A stretch of 64,000 nt of DNA. Source: Isoptericola croceus. Its GTDB lineage: Bacteria; Actinomycetota; Actinomycetes; Actinomycetales; Cellulomonadaceae. A model generated the notes under the pieces. The model saw only the letters and a program-made list of their open reading frames with translations, was not told where the DNA came from and ran no database searches. Below, piece by piece: positions 53,069 to 62,547 of the stretch. Position 1 is the stretch's first letter, and each line of letters starts with the position of its first letter. Where the stretch lies: NCBI RefSeq assembly GCF_029382255.1, contig NZ_JARLLG010000004.1, positions 233,809 through 297,808 of the forward strand, in the 5' to 3' direction. Position numbers and translations under genes: made by a program.

Positions 53069-54027
53069 TGAGCGCCGTGACCGGAACCAACGCCACCGAC
53101 TCCTCCGCGCGGACGCGCGCCCTGCTCACCGCGGCCGACCCCGGCCGTCGTCGCACGGACCGCATCATGCAGGGCCTGATCTGGTTCGCCTTCGCGATCG
53201 CGATGGTCCCGCTCGCCTGGCTGCTGTGGACCGTCACGGTCGAGGGCGTCGGCCGCATGAGCATCGACTTCCTCAGCCTCTCGATGCGCAACATCTTCGG
53301 CGGCGACCCGGGTGGTGGCATCTACCACGCGGTCATGGGAACGCTGATCATCACGGGGATCGCGGCCCTGATCTCGGTGCCCGTCGGGATCCTCACGGCC
53401 ATCTACCTCGTCGAGTACGGCAAGGGCTGGCTGGCGCGGTCGGTGACGTTCTTCGTCGACGTCATGACCGGTATCCCGTCGATCGTCGCCGGGCTCTTCG
53501 CCTTCTCGCTCTTCGCCCTCTTCCTCGGTCCCAGCGTCCGGATGGGGATCGTCGGTGCCGTGGCGCTCTCGGTGCTCATGATCCCGGTGGTCGTCCGGTC
53601 GTGCGAGGAGATGCTCAAGCTCGTGCCGAACGAGCTGCGCGAGGCCGCGTACGCCCTCGGCGTGCCGAAGTGGCTGACCATCGTCAAGGTCGTCCTGCGC
53701 ACCTCGGTCGCGGGCCTGACCACCGGCGTGCTGCTCGCGGTCGCCCGGGTGATCGGCGAGACGGCGCCGCTGCTGGTGACGGTCGGCGTCACGGACTCGA
53801 TCAACCTCAACCCCTTCGAGGGGCGCATGATGACGTTGCCGGTGTTCACCTACCGGCAGTACCAGCAGGGGTACGCCCCGTGTCCCGCCGGGGAGTCGGC
53901 GACGTGCGTCGCCGACATCGCGTTCCAGAACGCGTGGGGCGCCGCGCTCGTGCTGATCGTGATCGTCCTCACCCTCAACCTCCTCGGTCGACTGGTGAAC
54001 CGTTGGTTCTCCCCGAAGCTGCGCTGA
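53068..54027 (+). CDS. pstA: Phosphate ABC transporter permease PstA
   Basis: 319 residues, six helices. [60 protein letters not shown] (EAA loop) and [16 protein letters not shown] are the family blocks. The segment [20 protein letters not shown] forms an extracellular loop with two cysteines that could pair, uncommon but seen in actinobacterial PstA. The start overlaps pstC's stop. Confidence 0.95.
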   Translation: MSAVTGTNATDSSARTRALLTAADPGRRRTDRIMQGLIWFAFAIAMVPLAWLLWTVTVEGVGRMSIDFLSLSMRNIFGGDPGGGIYHAVMGTLIITGIAALISVPVGILTAIYLVEYGKGWLARSVTFFVDVMTGIPSIVAGLFAFSLFALFLGPSVRMGIVGAVALSVLMIPVVVRSCEEMLKLVPNELREAAYALGVPKWLTIVKVVLRTSVAGLTTGVLLAVARVIGETAPLLVTVGVTDSINLNPFEGRMMTLPVFTYRQYQQGYAPCPAGESATCVADIAFQNAWGAALVLIVIVLTLNLLGRLVNRWFSPKLR

Positions 54028-54073
54028 CGCGCAGGTCCGCCGTACTGCCGCAGCTCACACGAAGGAAGTAACG

Positions 54074-54853
54074 ATGGCACAGCGCATCGACGTGAAAGAC
54101 CTGAACATCTACTACGGCGACTTCCTCGCCGTGCAGGACGTCTCGATGACGGTCGAGCCCCAGTCGGTGACGGCCTTCATCGGCCCGTCCGGCTGCGGCA
54201 AGTCGACGTTCCTGCGCACGCTCAACCGCATGCACGAGGTGATCCCTGGAGCGCGTGTCGAGGGGAGCGTCGAGCTCGAGGGCGTGGACCTGTACGGCTC
54301 CGACATCGACCCTGTCGCGGTACGCCGCAACGTCGGCATGGTGTTCCAGCGGCCGAACCCGTTCCCCACGATGTCGATCCGCGACAACGTGCTGGCGGGC
54401 GTCAAGCTCAACAACAAGCGGATCTCCAAGGCTGAGGCGGACGACCTGGTCGAGTCCTCGCTGCACGGCGCCAACCTGTGGAACGAGGTGAAGGACCGCC
54501 TCGAGAAGCCGGGGTCCGGCCTCTCGGGTGGTCAGCAGCAGCGGCTGTGCATCGCCCGCGCCATCGCGGTGAAGCCTCAGGTGCTCCTGATGGACGAGCC
54601 GTGCTCGGCCCTGGACCCGATCTCGACGATCGCGATCGAGGACCTGATCGGCGAGCTGAAGAGCGAGTACACGATCGTCATCGTCACGCACAACATGCAG
54701 CAGGCGGCGCGCGTGAGCGACCGGACCGCGTTCTTCAACATCGCCGGGACCGGCAAGCCGGGCAAGCTCATCGAGATGGACGAGACGTCGACGATCTTCT
54801 CTGCGCCGGCCCAGAAGTCCACCGAGGACTACGTCTCGGGCCGCTTCGGGTGA
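54074..54853 (+). CDS. pstB: Phosphate ABC transporter ATP-binding protein
   Basis: 259 residues. Walker [10 protein letters not shown] (37-45), Q-loop [16 protein letters not shown], signature [16 protein letters not shown], Walker [14 protein letters not shown] and H-loop [35 protein letters not shown] is specific to PstB. ATG 54074 follows GAAGGAAGTAACG. Last gene of the pst operon, followed by a strong terminator. Confidence 0.96.
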   Translation: MAQRIDVKDLNIYYGDFLAVQDVSMTVEPQSVTAFIGPSGCGKSTFLRTLNRMHEVIPGARVEGSVELEGVDLYGSDIDPVAVRRNVGMVFQRPNPFPTMSIRDNVLAGVKLNNKRISKAEADDLVESSLHGANLWNEVKDRLEKPGSGLSGGQQQRLCIARAIAVKPQVLLMDEPCSALDPISTIAIEDLIGELKSEYTIVIVTHNMQQAARVSDRTAFFNIAGTGKPGKLIEMDETSTIFSAPAQKSTEDYVSGRFG

Positions 54854-54877
54854 TCCCCGGGGCCTCGCCGAGACACG

Positions 54878-54920
54878 CAGAAGGCCCTTCCCGCGCTCAG
54901 TGCGTGGGAAGGGCCTTCTG
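54878..54920. terminator. Terminator of the pst operon and of the convergent lipoprotein gene
   Basis: CAGAAGGCCCTTCCC (54878-54892) pairs perfectly with GGGAAGGGCCTTCTG (54906-54920), 15-bp stem with a 13-nt loop, between pstB and the opposed lipoprotein gene. Confidence 0.85.
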
Positions 54921-54952
54921 GGCCGTCTGACGGGTGCTCGCGCACCCGGGGG

Positions 54953-55423
54953 TCACGGCAGGTACTCGGCGTACTCCGGCAGGGTGCCGTCGAGGACGGG
55001 CAGGTAGAAGTCCTTGGTCGCGCCGGCTGCGGAGAGCGTGGCCTGGAGGTTGCCGCCCGGGATCGTGGTGATCGTGCCGAGCATGACGTCCGTGCCGCCC
55101 TCGGTGCCCAGGTAGACGGTGTCGCGCGCGGGCACCGGGATGCTCACGGGCTCGGCCCCCGGCGTCGTGAGGATGAACTCGACGTCCTCGGCCGACTGGT
55201 TGGCGAGCGCGCCCAGCACGACGCCCTGCTCGCCCTCGGCGGCGGAGAGGACCATGAGGTTCAGGCCGCGTACGTCGGCGTCGTCGAAGTCGACACGGGA
55301 ACCGTCCGACGGCGCGTAGGGGAGCTGCGTCGTGATCGGCGCGCATGCTCCCAGCAGCAGCGCTCCTGCGGCGGCGCCCGCGACGGCGAGGGTGGTACGG
55401 GCAGGACGGGCGGAGCGGGCCAC
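54953..55423 (-). CDS. Putative lipoprotein of unknown function
   Basis: 156 residues. Signal peptide with lipobox LLLGAC (acylated C27), then a single beta-rich domain: [57 protein letters not shown] and [20 protein letters not shown]. The pattern resembles small copper-chaperone-like or immunoglobulin-like lipoproteins, but the Met/His metal ligands of PCu(A)C proteins are lacking. GTG 55423 follows AAGGAGAGCAC; the longer frame upstream is not protein-like. Divergent from carD. Confidence 0.75.
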   Translation of the reverse strand: MARSARPARTTLAVAGAAAGALLLGACAPITTQLPYAPSDGSRVDFDDADVRGLNLMVLSAAEGEQGVVLGALANQSAEDVEFILTTPGAEPVSIPVPARDTVYLGTEGGTDVMLGTITTIPGGNLQATLSAAGATKDFYLPVLDGTLPEYAEYLP

Positions 55424-55672
55424 GTGCTCTCCTTCGGCTGGAGGGTGCGTGCGGAGGGCAGGTCTCGTGCACGCGGTTCTTTCACGGATGGGAGGGCGCA
55501 GTACGCCCGGCGTCATCCTAGTGGGGTCGGGCGACCGACCTCTAATGCGTCCCCGCACAGGGCGCTGACCTGCAGTGATGCTGCCAAAGGTGGCCTGGTG
55601 AGACCGTGCGGGCAGGGGGACTTAACCCTTCGCCGTGATAGACTCGGCGACTGGGAAAGGGGACATCTACAG
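55424..55672. other. 249-bp divergent intergenic region upstream of carD
   Basis: No gene was found. On the + strand TAGACT (55639-55644) is a possible -10 for carD, about 34 bp ahead of its ATG; on the - strand TAGGAT (55520-55515) could serve the lipoprotein. The region holds no clear repeat or riboswitch. Confidence 0.4.
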
Positions 55673-56155
55673 ATGACGTTCACAGTAGGCGAGACGGTTG
55701 TCTACCCGCATCACGGTGCCGCGCTGATCGAAGAGGTCAAGGTACGCAAGATCCGTGGTGAAGAGAAGATGTACCTCAAGCTCAAGGTCGCCCAGGGTGA
55801 CCTGACCATCGAGGTCCCGGCCGAGAACGTCGATCTCGTCGGCGTGCGCGACGTGGTCGACCAGGAGGGGCTGGACAGGGTCTTCGACGTCCTGCGTGCC
55901 CCGTACACCGAGGAGCCGACCAACTGGTCGCGGCGCTACAAGGCCAACCTCGAGAAGCTCGCGTCCGGCGACGTGATCAAGGTCGGCGAGGTCGTGCGCG
56001 ACCTGTCGCGCCGTGACGCGGACCGTGGCCTGAGCGCGGGGGAGAAGCGCATGCTCGCCAAGGCCCGTCAGATCCTCGAGTCCGAGGTCGCCCTCGCCGA
56101 GGGTGTCGACGAGGAGAAGGCCGGCGCCATCATCGACGAGGTGCTCGCCTCCTGA
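55673..56155 (+). CDS. carD: CarD-family RNA polymerase-binding transcription regulator
   Basis: 160 residues. The N-terminal RNA-polymerase interaction domain ([38 protein letters not shown]) is followed by the helical DNA-binding domain ([37 protein letters not shown]) with the conserved Trp that stabilises the open promoter complex. Essential and global in Actinobacteria. Its stop overlaps the unusual CTG start of ispD. Confidence 0.95.
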   Translation: MTFTVGETVVYPHHGAALIEEVKVRKIRGEEKMYLKLKVAQGDLTIEVPAENVDLVGVRDVVDQEGLDRVFDVLRAPYTEEPTNWSRRYKANLEKLASGDVIKVGEVVRDLSRRDADRGLSAGEKRMLAKARQILESEVALAEGVDEEKAGAIIDEVLAS

Positions 56156-56901
56156 CGACGCTCGCGATCCTCACCGCGGCCGGGTCCGGCACGCGGCTCG
56201 GCCGTGACGTCCCCAAGGCGCTCGTCGAGGTCGGTGGGCTGCCGATGATCGCGCACGCGGCCCGAGCGCTGGTGGACTCCGGCGTGGTGGACGCCCTCGT
56301 CATCACCGCGCCTCCCGGCCGCAGCGCCGAGGTGCGTGCCGCCGTCGGCCCCCTCGCGCTCGAGCTGCAGGTGGTCGACGGCGGCGCCACGCGCCAGGCC
56401 TCCGTCGCGGCCGGTCTCGCGCTCGCCGGGCCGGGGACGGACGTCGTCCTCGTGCACGACGCCGCACGGCCGCTCACCCCGCCCGCGCTCGTCCGGCGCG
56501 TCGTGGCGGCCGTCCGTGGCGGGCATGGCGCCGTGGTCCCCGGTCTGCCCGTCACCGACACGATCAAGCGCGTGCTGCCCGACGGCGGATCCCCGGCCGG
56601 GCGCACCGCCGCCGGCGAGCCGGTGGTGGAGCGTGTCGTCGACACCCCGGACCGCAGCGTGCTCCGGGCGGTGCAGACGCCCCAGGGGTTCGAGCATGGG
56701 CTCCTGGTGCGGGCGCACGCGGAGGGGGCGGCGCGGGCTACCGCCGAGCACCTCGCCGCCACCGACGACGCCGGCCTGGTCGAGGCGCTGGGCGAGCCGG
56801 TGCACGTCGTCGCCGGTGAGCCGGCGGCGCTGAAGATCACCACGGAGCGCGATCTCGCGGTCGCCACCCTGATGCTGGACGAGTGCCTGGAGGAACGATG
56901 A
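56152..56901 (+). CDS. ispD: 2-C-methyl-D-erythritol 4-phosphate cytidylyltransferase
   Basis: 249 residues if started at CTG 56152. Step three of the MEP isoprenoid pathway. The CTP-binding signature [20 protein letters not shown] begins at residue 5, followed by [39 protein letters not shown] and [10 protein letters not shown]. No ATG, GTG or TTG exists in this frame upstream that keeps the signature; the first ATG (56245) would delete it. So the start is CTG inside CTGA, overlapping the carD stop. This looks like translational coupling. Confidence 0.9.
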   Translation: MTTLAILTAAGSGTRLGRDVPKALVEVGGLPMIAHAARALVDSGVVDALVITAPPGRSAEVRAAVGPLALELQVVDGGATRQASVAAGLALAGPGTDVVLVHDAARPLTPPALVRRVVAAVRGGHGAVVPGLPVTDTIKRVLPDGGSPAGRTAAGEPVVERVVDTPDRSVLRAVQTPQGFEHGLLVRAHAEGAARATAEHLAATDDAGLVEALGEPVHVVAGEPAALKITTERDLAVATLMLDECLEER

Positions 56902-57386
56902 GCGCCCTGCCGCGCACCGGCGTCGGCGTGGACGTGCACGCGTTCGCCCCGGAGGGCTCGGACCGTGGGCTGTGGCTGGGCGGGCTGCACTGGCCGGGGG
57001 AGCGCGCGCTGGCCGGCCACTCGGACGCCGATGTCGCGGCGCACGCTGCGGCGGACGCGCTGTTCTCCGCGGCGGGCATCGGCGACCTCGGTTCCCACTT
57101 CGGCACGAGCGAGCCCGAGTGGGCTGGGGCGAGCGGCGTGACGCTGCTGTCCGAGGCCGCGCGCCGGGTCCGGGCCGCGGGCTTCGAGATCGGCAACGTC
57201 GCCGTCCAGGTGGTCGGGAACCGGCCGAGGCTCGGTCCGCGCCGCGCCGAGGCGGAGGCCGTGCTGTCGCAGGCGGCCGGCGCCCCGGTGTCCCTGAGCG
57301 CGACCACGTCCGACGGCCTGGGCCTCACCGGTCGCGGCGAAGGGGTAGCGGCGCTCGCCACCGCCCTCGTCGCCCCCACCCCCTAG
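56898..57386 (+). CDS. ispF: 2-C-methyl-D-erythritol 2,4-cyclodiphosphate synthase
   Basis: 162 residues. MEP pathway step following IspD/IspE. Metal ligands in GVGVDVHAF (D12, H14) and the [16 protein letters not shown] loop; [31 protein letters not shown] and [19 protein letters not shown] complete the trimeric enzyme's active site. ATG overlaps ispD's stop (ATGA). The gene ends 2 bp before a perfect 32-bp palindrome. Confidence 0.95.
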   Translation: MSALPRTGVGVDVHAFAPEGSDRGLWLGGLHWPGERALAGHSDADVAAHAAADALFSAAGIGDLGSHFGTSEPEWAGASGVTLLSEAARRVRAAGFEIGNVAVQVVGNRPRLGPRRAEAEAVLSQAAGAPVSLSATTSDGLGLTGRGEGVAALATALVAPTP

Positions 57387-57388
57387 GC

Positions 57389-57461
57389 GTTGTGGGCTCG
57401 ATTTCTGGCCCGTTTTGTCCTGCTTCAGCGGACAAAACGGGCCAGAAATCGAGCCCACAAC
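57389..57461. repeat. Perfect 32-bp inverted repeat between ispF and the opposed oxidase gene
   Basis: The arms 57389-57420 and 57430-57461 are exact complements over 32 bp with a 9-nt loop (TGCTTCAGC). The arm starts GTTGTGGGCTCGATTTCTGG and is much less GC-rich than its surroundings. It fills the whole gap between two converging stop codons, so it would terminate both, but its length and composition suggest an inserted palindromic element. Confidence 0.9.
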
Positions 57462-57464
57462 AAA

Positions 57465-58838
57465 TCATGGGGGTCCGAGGACGCGGTCCGTGTAGGGGTT
57501 GCGGAAAGCCCTGCCGGGGTCGACGACGGCACGCACGCTCGCGACGTCGTCCAACGGGTAGTGCTCGGCCAGGTCGGCAGCGGTGCGCGTGTGCAGCTTG
57601 CCCCAGTGCGGGCGCCCGCCCGCCGCGACGAAGATCTCCTCCGCGGCGGCGAAGTACCGCTCACGGGGCATCCGGTGGTACTGGTGCACCGCGACGTACG
57701 CCGTGGCCCGTCCGCGTGCCGTCGACAACCAGACGTCGTCCGCCGCTGCGCAACGCACCTCTACCGGGAACGGGACCGGCTCACCGGACGTGCGCAGCCA
57801 GGCAGCCAGGTCGGTCAGGACCTCGCGCAACGCCTCCCGGGGGACGGCGTACTCCATCTCCGCGAAGCGCACCCGCCGCCGCGTCACCAGCACCCGGTCC
57901 GACGGCGCCACGTGCGTGCGGTCGCCCAGCGTGGCGGCGCTGACCCGGTTGATCCGTGGCACCCATCGCGGTGCGGCGGACGCCAGGCGCATGGCGACGC
58001 CCAGGGCGCCGTTGGCCAGGACCTCCTCGTCGAGGAAGGTCCGGCCCGCTGCGCCGATCCGTCGTGCCGTGCCGCCGATCCCCTCGAGCTGCCGGGCGTG
58101 GTCGGCAGCCTCCGAGCGGTCCAGGGGATCGTTGCACCAGGTCAGCATCCGGTCCGTCCCCGGGAACCAGTAGGCGTCGACCCGTTCGTGGCGTGCCACG
58201 AGCTCGTCGTAGCCGTCCACCACCTCCCGCCAGGGCCGCACGGCCTCCGTCGAGCGGAGCAGGTAGGCCGGCACGACCTCGAGCGTCACCGCCGCGAGCA
58301 CGCCCACGGTGCCCAGGCCCAGGCGGGCCACCTCGAACAGCACGCGCTCCGGCGAGCCTGCCGGGTCGTCGTCGGTCACCGTGCGCACCGCACCGTCGGG
58401 CAGCACGAGCCGCACACCGCGCACCTGTGTCGCCAGGCCCCCGAGGCGCGCGCCGGTGCCGTGCGTCCCCGTGGAGATCGCGCCGGCCACGGACTGCCGG
58501 TCGACGTCGCCGAGGTTCCGCATCGCCAGGCCGTGCGCGTCCAGGATCCGGTTCAGCTCGAACAGCCGCGTGCCGGCGCCGACCGTCACCAGGGCCTCGC
58601 CCGAGGGGAGTCGCTGCAGCGACTCCAGTCCGCGCAGGTGGTCGAGGCTGAGCAGCAGCCCGTCGGTCACGGCCACGTCGGTGAAGGAGTGCCCCGCGCC
58701 GACGGCGCGCACCGCCAGCCCGGCCTCCGCGGCGCGGGCCACCAGCGTCCGCAGCTCGGACTCGTCGCGCGGTGTCGCACGCTGCGCCGGCACGGCGGAG
58801 TAGGTCCGCCCCCACGTGGTGAACGTCACGGCGAACAC
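57465..58838 (-). CDS. FAD-linked aldonolactone oxidase (D-arabinono-1,4-lactone / L-gulonolactone oxidase family)
   Basis: 457 residues, VAO fold. FAD domain with VRAVGAGHSFTDVAVTDGLL and VAGAISTGTHGTGARLGGLA; the C-terminal ALO domain holds the family's HWGK motif (GGRPHWGKLHTRTA) and PGRAFRNPYTDRVLG. It probably oxidises a sugar lactone, or an alditol, with oxygen or another acceptor. GTG 58838 is used; GTG 58829 would remove three residues. With the divergent gene at 58880 it interrupts the usual carD-ispD-ispF-cysS order. Confidence 0.88.
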   Translation of the reverse strand: MFAVTFTTWGRTYSAVPAQRATPRDESELRTLVARAAEAGLAVRAVGAGHSFTDVAVTDGLLLSLDHLRGLESLQRLPSGEALVTVGAGTRLFELNRILDAHGLAMRNLGDVDRQSVAGAISTGTHGTGARLGGLATQVRGVRLVLPDGAVRTVTDDDPAGSPERVLFEVARLGLGTVGVLAAVTLEVVPAYLLRSTEAVRPWREVVDGYDELVARHERVDAYWFPGTDRMLTWCNDPLDRSEAADHARQLEGIGGTARRIGAAGRTFLDEEVLANGALGVAMRLASAAPRWVPRINRVSAATLGDRTHVAPSDRVLVTRRRVRFAEMEYAVPREALREVLTDLAAWLRTSGEPVPFPVEVRCAAADDVWLSTARGRATAYVAVHQYHRMPRERYFAAAEEIFVAAGGRPHWGKLHTRTAADLAEHYPLDDVASVRAVVDPGRAFRNPYTDRVLGPP

Positions 58839-58867
58839 TCTGCCATGTCGGTCCCGGTCGGCCGGTG

Positions 58868-58873
58868 TACCGT
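58868..58873 (+). promoter_or_regulatory. -10 element of a leaderless promoter
   Basis: TACCGT, 6 nt, then ATG 58880. Confidence 0.45.
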
Positions 58874-58879
58874 GCGTGC

Positions 58880-60055
58880 ATGGGCGTGATCGAGCGGCTG
58901 ACCAGGGCGGCGACCGGTCTGCCCGCGCCGCTCGCCGTCGTCGATCTCGAGACGTTCGACGCCAACGCGGCGGGCCTGCTCCGGCGTGCCGGCGGCACCC
59001 CCGTCCGCGTCGCCGCCAAGTCGGTCCGCGTGCGCTCGCTGGTCCGCCGAGCCCTGGACGCGGGGTTCGCGGGCGTCATGGCCTACTCCCTGGACGAGGC
59101 CCTGTGGCTCGTCGCCACCGGTACGCGCGACGTCCTCCTGGGCTATCCCACGGCCGACACCGGTGCGCTCGCCCGGCTCGCCGCCGACCCGGTCGCCCGC
59201 CGGGAGATCACGCTGATGGTCGACGACGCCGCCCAGCTCGCGCTCGCGCAGGCGGCGCTGGAGAAAGCCGGCCCCGGCCCGGCGGTGGCGGTGTGCCTCG
59301 ACGTGGACTCGTCGCTCCGCGTGGGCGTGGGTCGGCTCCGGCTCCACCTGGGTACCCGACGCTCACCGCTGCGCACCCCGGAGCAGGTCGCGGGGCTCGC
59401 GACCCAGGTCTCCGGCGCCGACGGCCTGCGGCTGCGCGGGCTGATGTTCTACGAGGCGCAGGTCGCCGGCCTGCCGGACACCCCCGCGGTCCGTGTCGTC
59501 AAGGCGCTGTCCGTCCCGGATGTCGAGCGGCGTCGCCGCAGCATCCTCGCGGCCGTGCGCGCCGCCGTCGGGCACGACGTCGAGCTCGTCAACGCCGGCG
59601 GTACCGGGTCGCTCGAGACGTCCGCGGCCGGCACCGGGGTGACCGAGGTGACCGCAGGGTCCGGCCTGTTCGTCCCCGGCACGTTCGACGGGACGCGCAG
59701 CGTGACCCAGCGCCCGTCGGCGTTCTTCGGGCTCGACGTCGTGCGCACCCCGGCGCCGGGCTGGGCCACGGCGTTCGGGGGCGGGTACATCGCCTCGGGG
59801 CCGGCAGGTCCGTCGCGGCTGCCGCGGCTCGTCACGCCCGGATGGTCGCTGACGCGGCGCGAGGCGGCCGGCGAGGTGCAGACCCCGATGCGACGGCGCG
59901 GCGGCCGGCCGCTGCACGCCGGTGACCGCGTGTGGTTCCGGCACGCCAAGGCGGGCGAGCTGATGGAGCGGTTCGCCTCCGTGCACCTCGTGCGGGGCGA
60001 CGAGGTCGTCGAGACCGTGCCGACCTACCGGGGCGAGGGCCGCACGTTCGGCTGA
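58880..60055 (+). CDS. PLP-dependent alanine racemase N-terminal domain protein (amino acid deaminase/aldolase family)
   Basis: 391 residues, fold type III PLP enzyme. Probable Schiff-base lysine K47 in VRVAAKSVRVRSLVRRAL; LRLRGLMFYEAQVAGLP and ELVNAGGTGSLETSAAG are phosphate and ring contacts; the C-terminal domain (PMRRRGGRPLHAGDRVWFRH, AKAGELMERFASVHLV) resembles D-threonine aldolase / D-serine dehydratase (DSD1-like), where His and Cys bind a metal. Exact substrate uncertain. Divergent from the lactone oxidase by 41 bp. Confidence 0.85.
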   Translation: MGVIERLTRAATGLPAPLAVVDLETFDANAAGLLRRAGGTPVRVAAKSVRVRSLVRRALDAGFAGVMAYSLDEALWLVATGTRDVLLGYPTADTGALARLAADPVARREITLMVDDAAQLALAQAALEKAGPGPAVAVCLDVDSSLRVGVGRLRLHLGTRRSPLRTPEQVAGLATQVSGADGLRLRGLMFYEAQVAGLPDTPAVRVVKALSVPDVERRRRSILAAVRAAVGHDVELVNAGGTGSLETSAAGTGVTEVTAGSGLFVPGTFDGTRSVTQRPSAFFGLDVVRTPAPGWATAFGGGYIASGPAGPSRLPRLVTPGWSLTRREAAGEVQTPMRRRGGRPLHAGDRVWFRHAKAGELMERFASVHLVRGDEVVETVPTYRGEGRTFG

Positions 60056-60074
60056 CGTGCGGGAGGCCACGTCG

Positions 60075-60126
60075 GGTGGCGCCAGGCCGGCACCGTGGAG
60101 CGGTGGCCAGGCCGGTACCCTGGACC
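60075..60126 (+). repeat. Imperfect tandem duplication of the cysS promoter-start region
   Basis: The 27-bp unit at 60075-60101 and the 25-bp unit at 60102-60126 share GGTGGC..CAGGCCGG.ACC.TGGA.C. Each contains a -10-like hexamer (CACCGT, TACCCT) followed 6 nt later by a GTG (60103 and 60128). Only the second GTG is in frame with cysS. Confidence 0.65.
60116..60121 (+). promoter_or_regulatory. -10 element of the leaderless cysS promoter
   Basis: TACCCT, 6 nt, then GTG 60128; lies in the second unit of a local duplication. Confidence 0.5.
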
Positions 60127-60127
60127 G

Positions 60128-61561
60128 GTGACCTTGCACCTGTACGACACCGCCACGCGCACCGTGCGCGAGCTCGTCCCTCGAACCCCGGGCAAGGTCG
60201 GCATCTACCTCTGTGGCGCGACCGTGCAGTCGTCGCCGCACGTCGGCCACCTGCGCCCGGCCATCGCGTTCGACGTGCTGCGCCGCTGGCTCCTGCGCAA
60301 GGACCTGGACGTGACGCTCATCCGCAACGTCACCGACATCGACGACAAGATCCTCACCAAGGCCGCCGCGGCCGGGGTCGAGTGGTGGGCGCACGCCGCC
60401 GTCTACGAGCGGGAGTTCACCGCCGCGTACGACGCGCTCGGCGTCCTGCCGCCCACGTACGAGCCGCGCGCCACCCAGCACGTCCCGCAGATGATCGACC
60501 TCATGGAACGGCTCGTCGAGCGAGGGCACGCCTACACGACGGGTCCCGGAAACGTCTGGTTCGACGTCCGATCCTGGCCGGCGTACGGCGAGCTGACCAC
60601 GCAGCGGCTCGAGGACCTCAACCCCGAGTCCACGGACGACGCCGCCGCGACCGAGAAGCGTGACCCGCACGACTTCGCGCTGTGGAAGGCCTCGCGGCCC
60701 GGTGAGCCCGCGACCGCCGCCTGGGACACGCCGTTCGGCCGGGGTCGGCCCGGCTGGCACCTCGAGTGCTCGGCGATGGCCCACCGCTACCTGGGGGAGT
60801 CGTTCGACGTCCACGGTGGCGGCCTCGACCTGCGGTTCCCGCACCACGAGAACGAGCAGGCGCAGTCCCGCGCCGCCGGCTACGGGTTCGCCGACCGGTG
60901 GATGCACTCCGCCTGGGTGACCCAGCAGGGCGTGAAGATGAGCAAGTCGCTCGGCAACGGCCTGCTCATGAGCGAGCTCCTCGAGAAGGCCCCGGCACCC
61001 GTCGTGCGGTACGCCCTCGCCGCGGTCCAGTACCGCTCGATGCTCGAGTGGGGTCCGGACACGCTGGACGAGGCACGGACCACCTGGAAGCGGTTCGGCG
61101 GGTTCGTCGCCCGCGCGTCCGAGCGCGTCGGTGAGGCGTCGCGGGCGGAGATCGCCGCGGCGCCGCTGCCGGCTGCGTTCGAGGCCGCGATGGACGACGA
61201 CCTCAACGTCCCGGCCGCACTCGCCGTCGTGCACGAGACGTTGCGCACCGGCAACTCGGCGCTCGCCGCGGGGGACGACGACGGCGCACGCGTCGCGCTC
61301 GTCGCCCTGCGGGGGATGCTGGACGTCCTCGGCCTCGACCCGGCCGACCCGCGGTGGGCCAGCGCGGCCGACACGAAGGTGGCCGACGCGCTCGACGCCG
61401 TCGTGCAGGCGGAGCTCGAGGCGCGCGCGGCCGCGCGCGCCGCGAAGGACTGGGCCACGAGCGACGCGATCCGGGACCGCCTGGCCGCGGCCGGTGTCGT
61501 CGTGCAGGACTCACCGGACGGTGCCCGTTGGGCGCTGTCCACCACGGAGGAGAACAGCTGA
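60128..61561 (+). CDS. cysS: Cysteinyl-tRNA synthetase
   Basis: 477 residues, class I. Zinc ligand C29 with the HIGH-type motif H38-V-G-H41 ([13 protein letters not shown]), further zinc residues in [15 protein letters not shown] and [19 protein letters not shown], and the KMSKS loop from K270 ([14 protein letters not shown]). C-terminal DALR/anticodon region intact. GTG 60128 fits homology and a leaderless promoter. Not the mycothiol ligase MshC, which ends differently. The stop overlaps rlmB's ATG. Confidence 0.95.
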   Translation: MTLHLYDTATRTVRELVPRTPGKVGIYLCGATVQSSPHVGHLRPAIAFDVLRRWLLRKDLDVTLIRNVTDIDDKILTKAAAAGVEWWAHAAVYEREFTAAYDALGVLPPTYEPRATQHVPQMIDLMERLVERGHAYTTGPGNVWFDVRSWPAYGELTTQRLEDLNPESTDDAAATEKRDPHDFALWKASRPGEPATAAWDTPFGRGRPGWHLECSAMAHRYLGESFDVHGGGLDLRFPHHENEQAQSRAAGYGFADRWMHSAWVTQQGVKMSKSLGNGLLMSELLEKAPAPVVRYALAAVQYRSMLEWGPDTLDEARTTWKRFGGFVARASERVGEASRAEIAAAPLPAAFEAAMDDDLNVPAALAVVHETLRTGNSALAAGDDDGARVALVALRGMLDVLGLDPADPRWASAADTKVADALDAVVQAELEARAAARAAKDWATSDAIRDRLAAAGVVVQDSPDGARWALSTTEENS

Positions 61562-62547
61562 TGGCGGGCAACTCGCAGCGACCCGGCGCGAAGCGCAAGG
61601 GAAGCACCAAGAAGGGCGCACAGGTCGGCACCGGCGGTCACAGCCGCAAGGCGCTGCAGGGCAAGGGACCGACGCCGAAGGCCGAGGACCGCACCTACCA
61701 CCCGGCGCACAAGAAGAAGGTCGCCGCCGAGAAGCGGCAGGAGTCGCAGAGCGCGCAGGGTGCGCGCAAGGGCGTGGCCCGAGGGACGCGCAAGGCGACC
61801 GGCGGCGCCGAGGTCGTGGCCGGCCGCAACGCCGTGCTGGAGGCGCTGCGCACGCAGGCGCCGGTCACCGCGGTGCACATCGCCGAGCGTCTCGACCACG
61901 ACGACCGCACGCGCGAGATCCTCGAGCTCGCCTCGATCCGCGGCGCACGCCTGCTGGAGTCCTCGCGCGGTGCGCTGGACCAGCTCACCGAGGGGTCCGT
62001 GCACCAGGGTGTGGCGCTCGAGGTGCCGCCGTACGAGTACAAGGACGTCGAGGACCTGCTCGACGCCGCCGCGGACGCCGGGGAACCACCGCTGATCGTG
62101 GCGCTCGACTCCGTCACCGACCCCCGCAACCTCGGCGCCGTGCTGCGCTCGGCGGGGGCGTTCGGGGCGCACGGCGTGCTGGTCCCGTCGCGGCGCTCGG
62201 CCTCGGTCACGGCATCGGCGTGGAAGGTCTCCGCCGGAGCGGCGGCGCGCGTCCCGGTCGCCAAGGAGACCAACCTGGCGCGGGCGCTGACCGAGCTGAA
62301 GAAGTCCGGGGTGTTCGTCGTGGGGCTCGACGCCGGCGGGGACACCTCGGTGCGTGACCTGGCCTTCGCGACGGACCCTCTGGTGATCGTGGTCGGCTCC
62401 GAGGGCAAGGGCCTCTCGCGCCTGGTCCGCGAGACGTGCGACGCGGTCGCGTCGATCCCGATCGCCTCGGCCGTGGAGTCCCTGAACGCCGGTGTCGCGG
62501 CGGGCATCGCGCTGTACGAGGTCGCGCAGGCCCGCGCCGCGAGGTAG
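61561..62547 (+). CDS. rlmB: 23S rRNA (guanosine-2'-O-)-methyltransferase RlmB / TrmH family
   Basis: 328 residues. A basic N-terminal extension (1-~78, KRKGSTKKGAQVGTGG) precedes the SpoU substrate-binding domain (VVAGRNAVLEALRTQAPV) and the knotted methyltransferase core: LIVALDSVTDPRNLGAVLRS, VIVVGSEGKGLSRLVRETCD and IPIASAVESLNAGVAAGIAL, the three SpoU motifs. The ATG overlaps cysS's stop. The final AAR-stop is contributed by the 20-bp repeat array. Confidence 0.93.
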   Translation: MAGNSQRPGAKRKGSTKKGAQVGTGGHSRKALQGKGPTPKAEDRTYHPAHKKKVAAEKRQESQSAQGARKGVARGTRKATGGAEVVAGRNAVLEALRTQAPVTAVHIAERLDHDDRTREILELASIRGARLLESSRGALDQLTEGSVHQGVALEVPPYEYKDVEDLLDAAADAGEPPLIVALDSVTDPRNLGAVLRSAGAFGAHGVLVPSRRSASVTASAWKVSAGAAARVPVAKETNLARALTELKKSGVFVVGLDAGGDTSVRDLAFATDPLVIVVGSEGKGLSRLVRETCDAVASIPIASAVESLNAGVAAGIALYEVAQARAAR

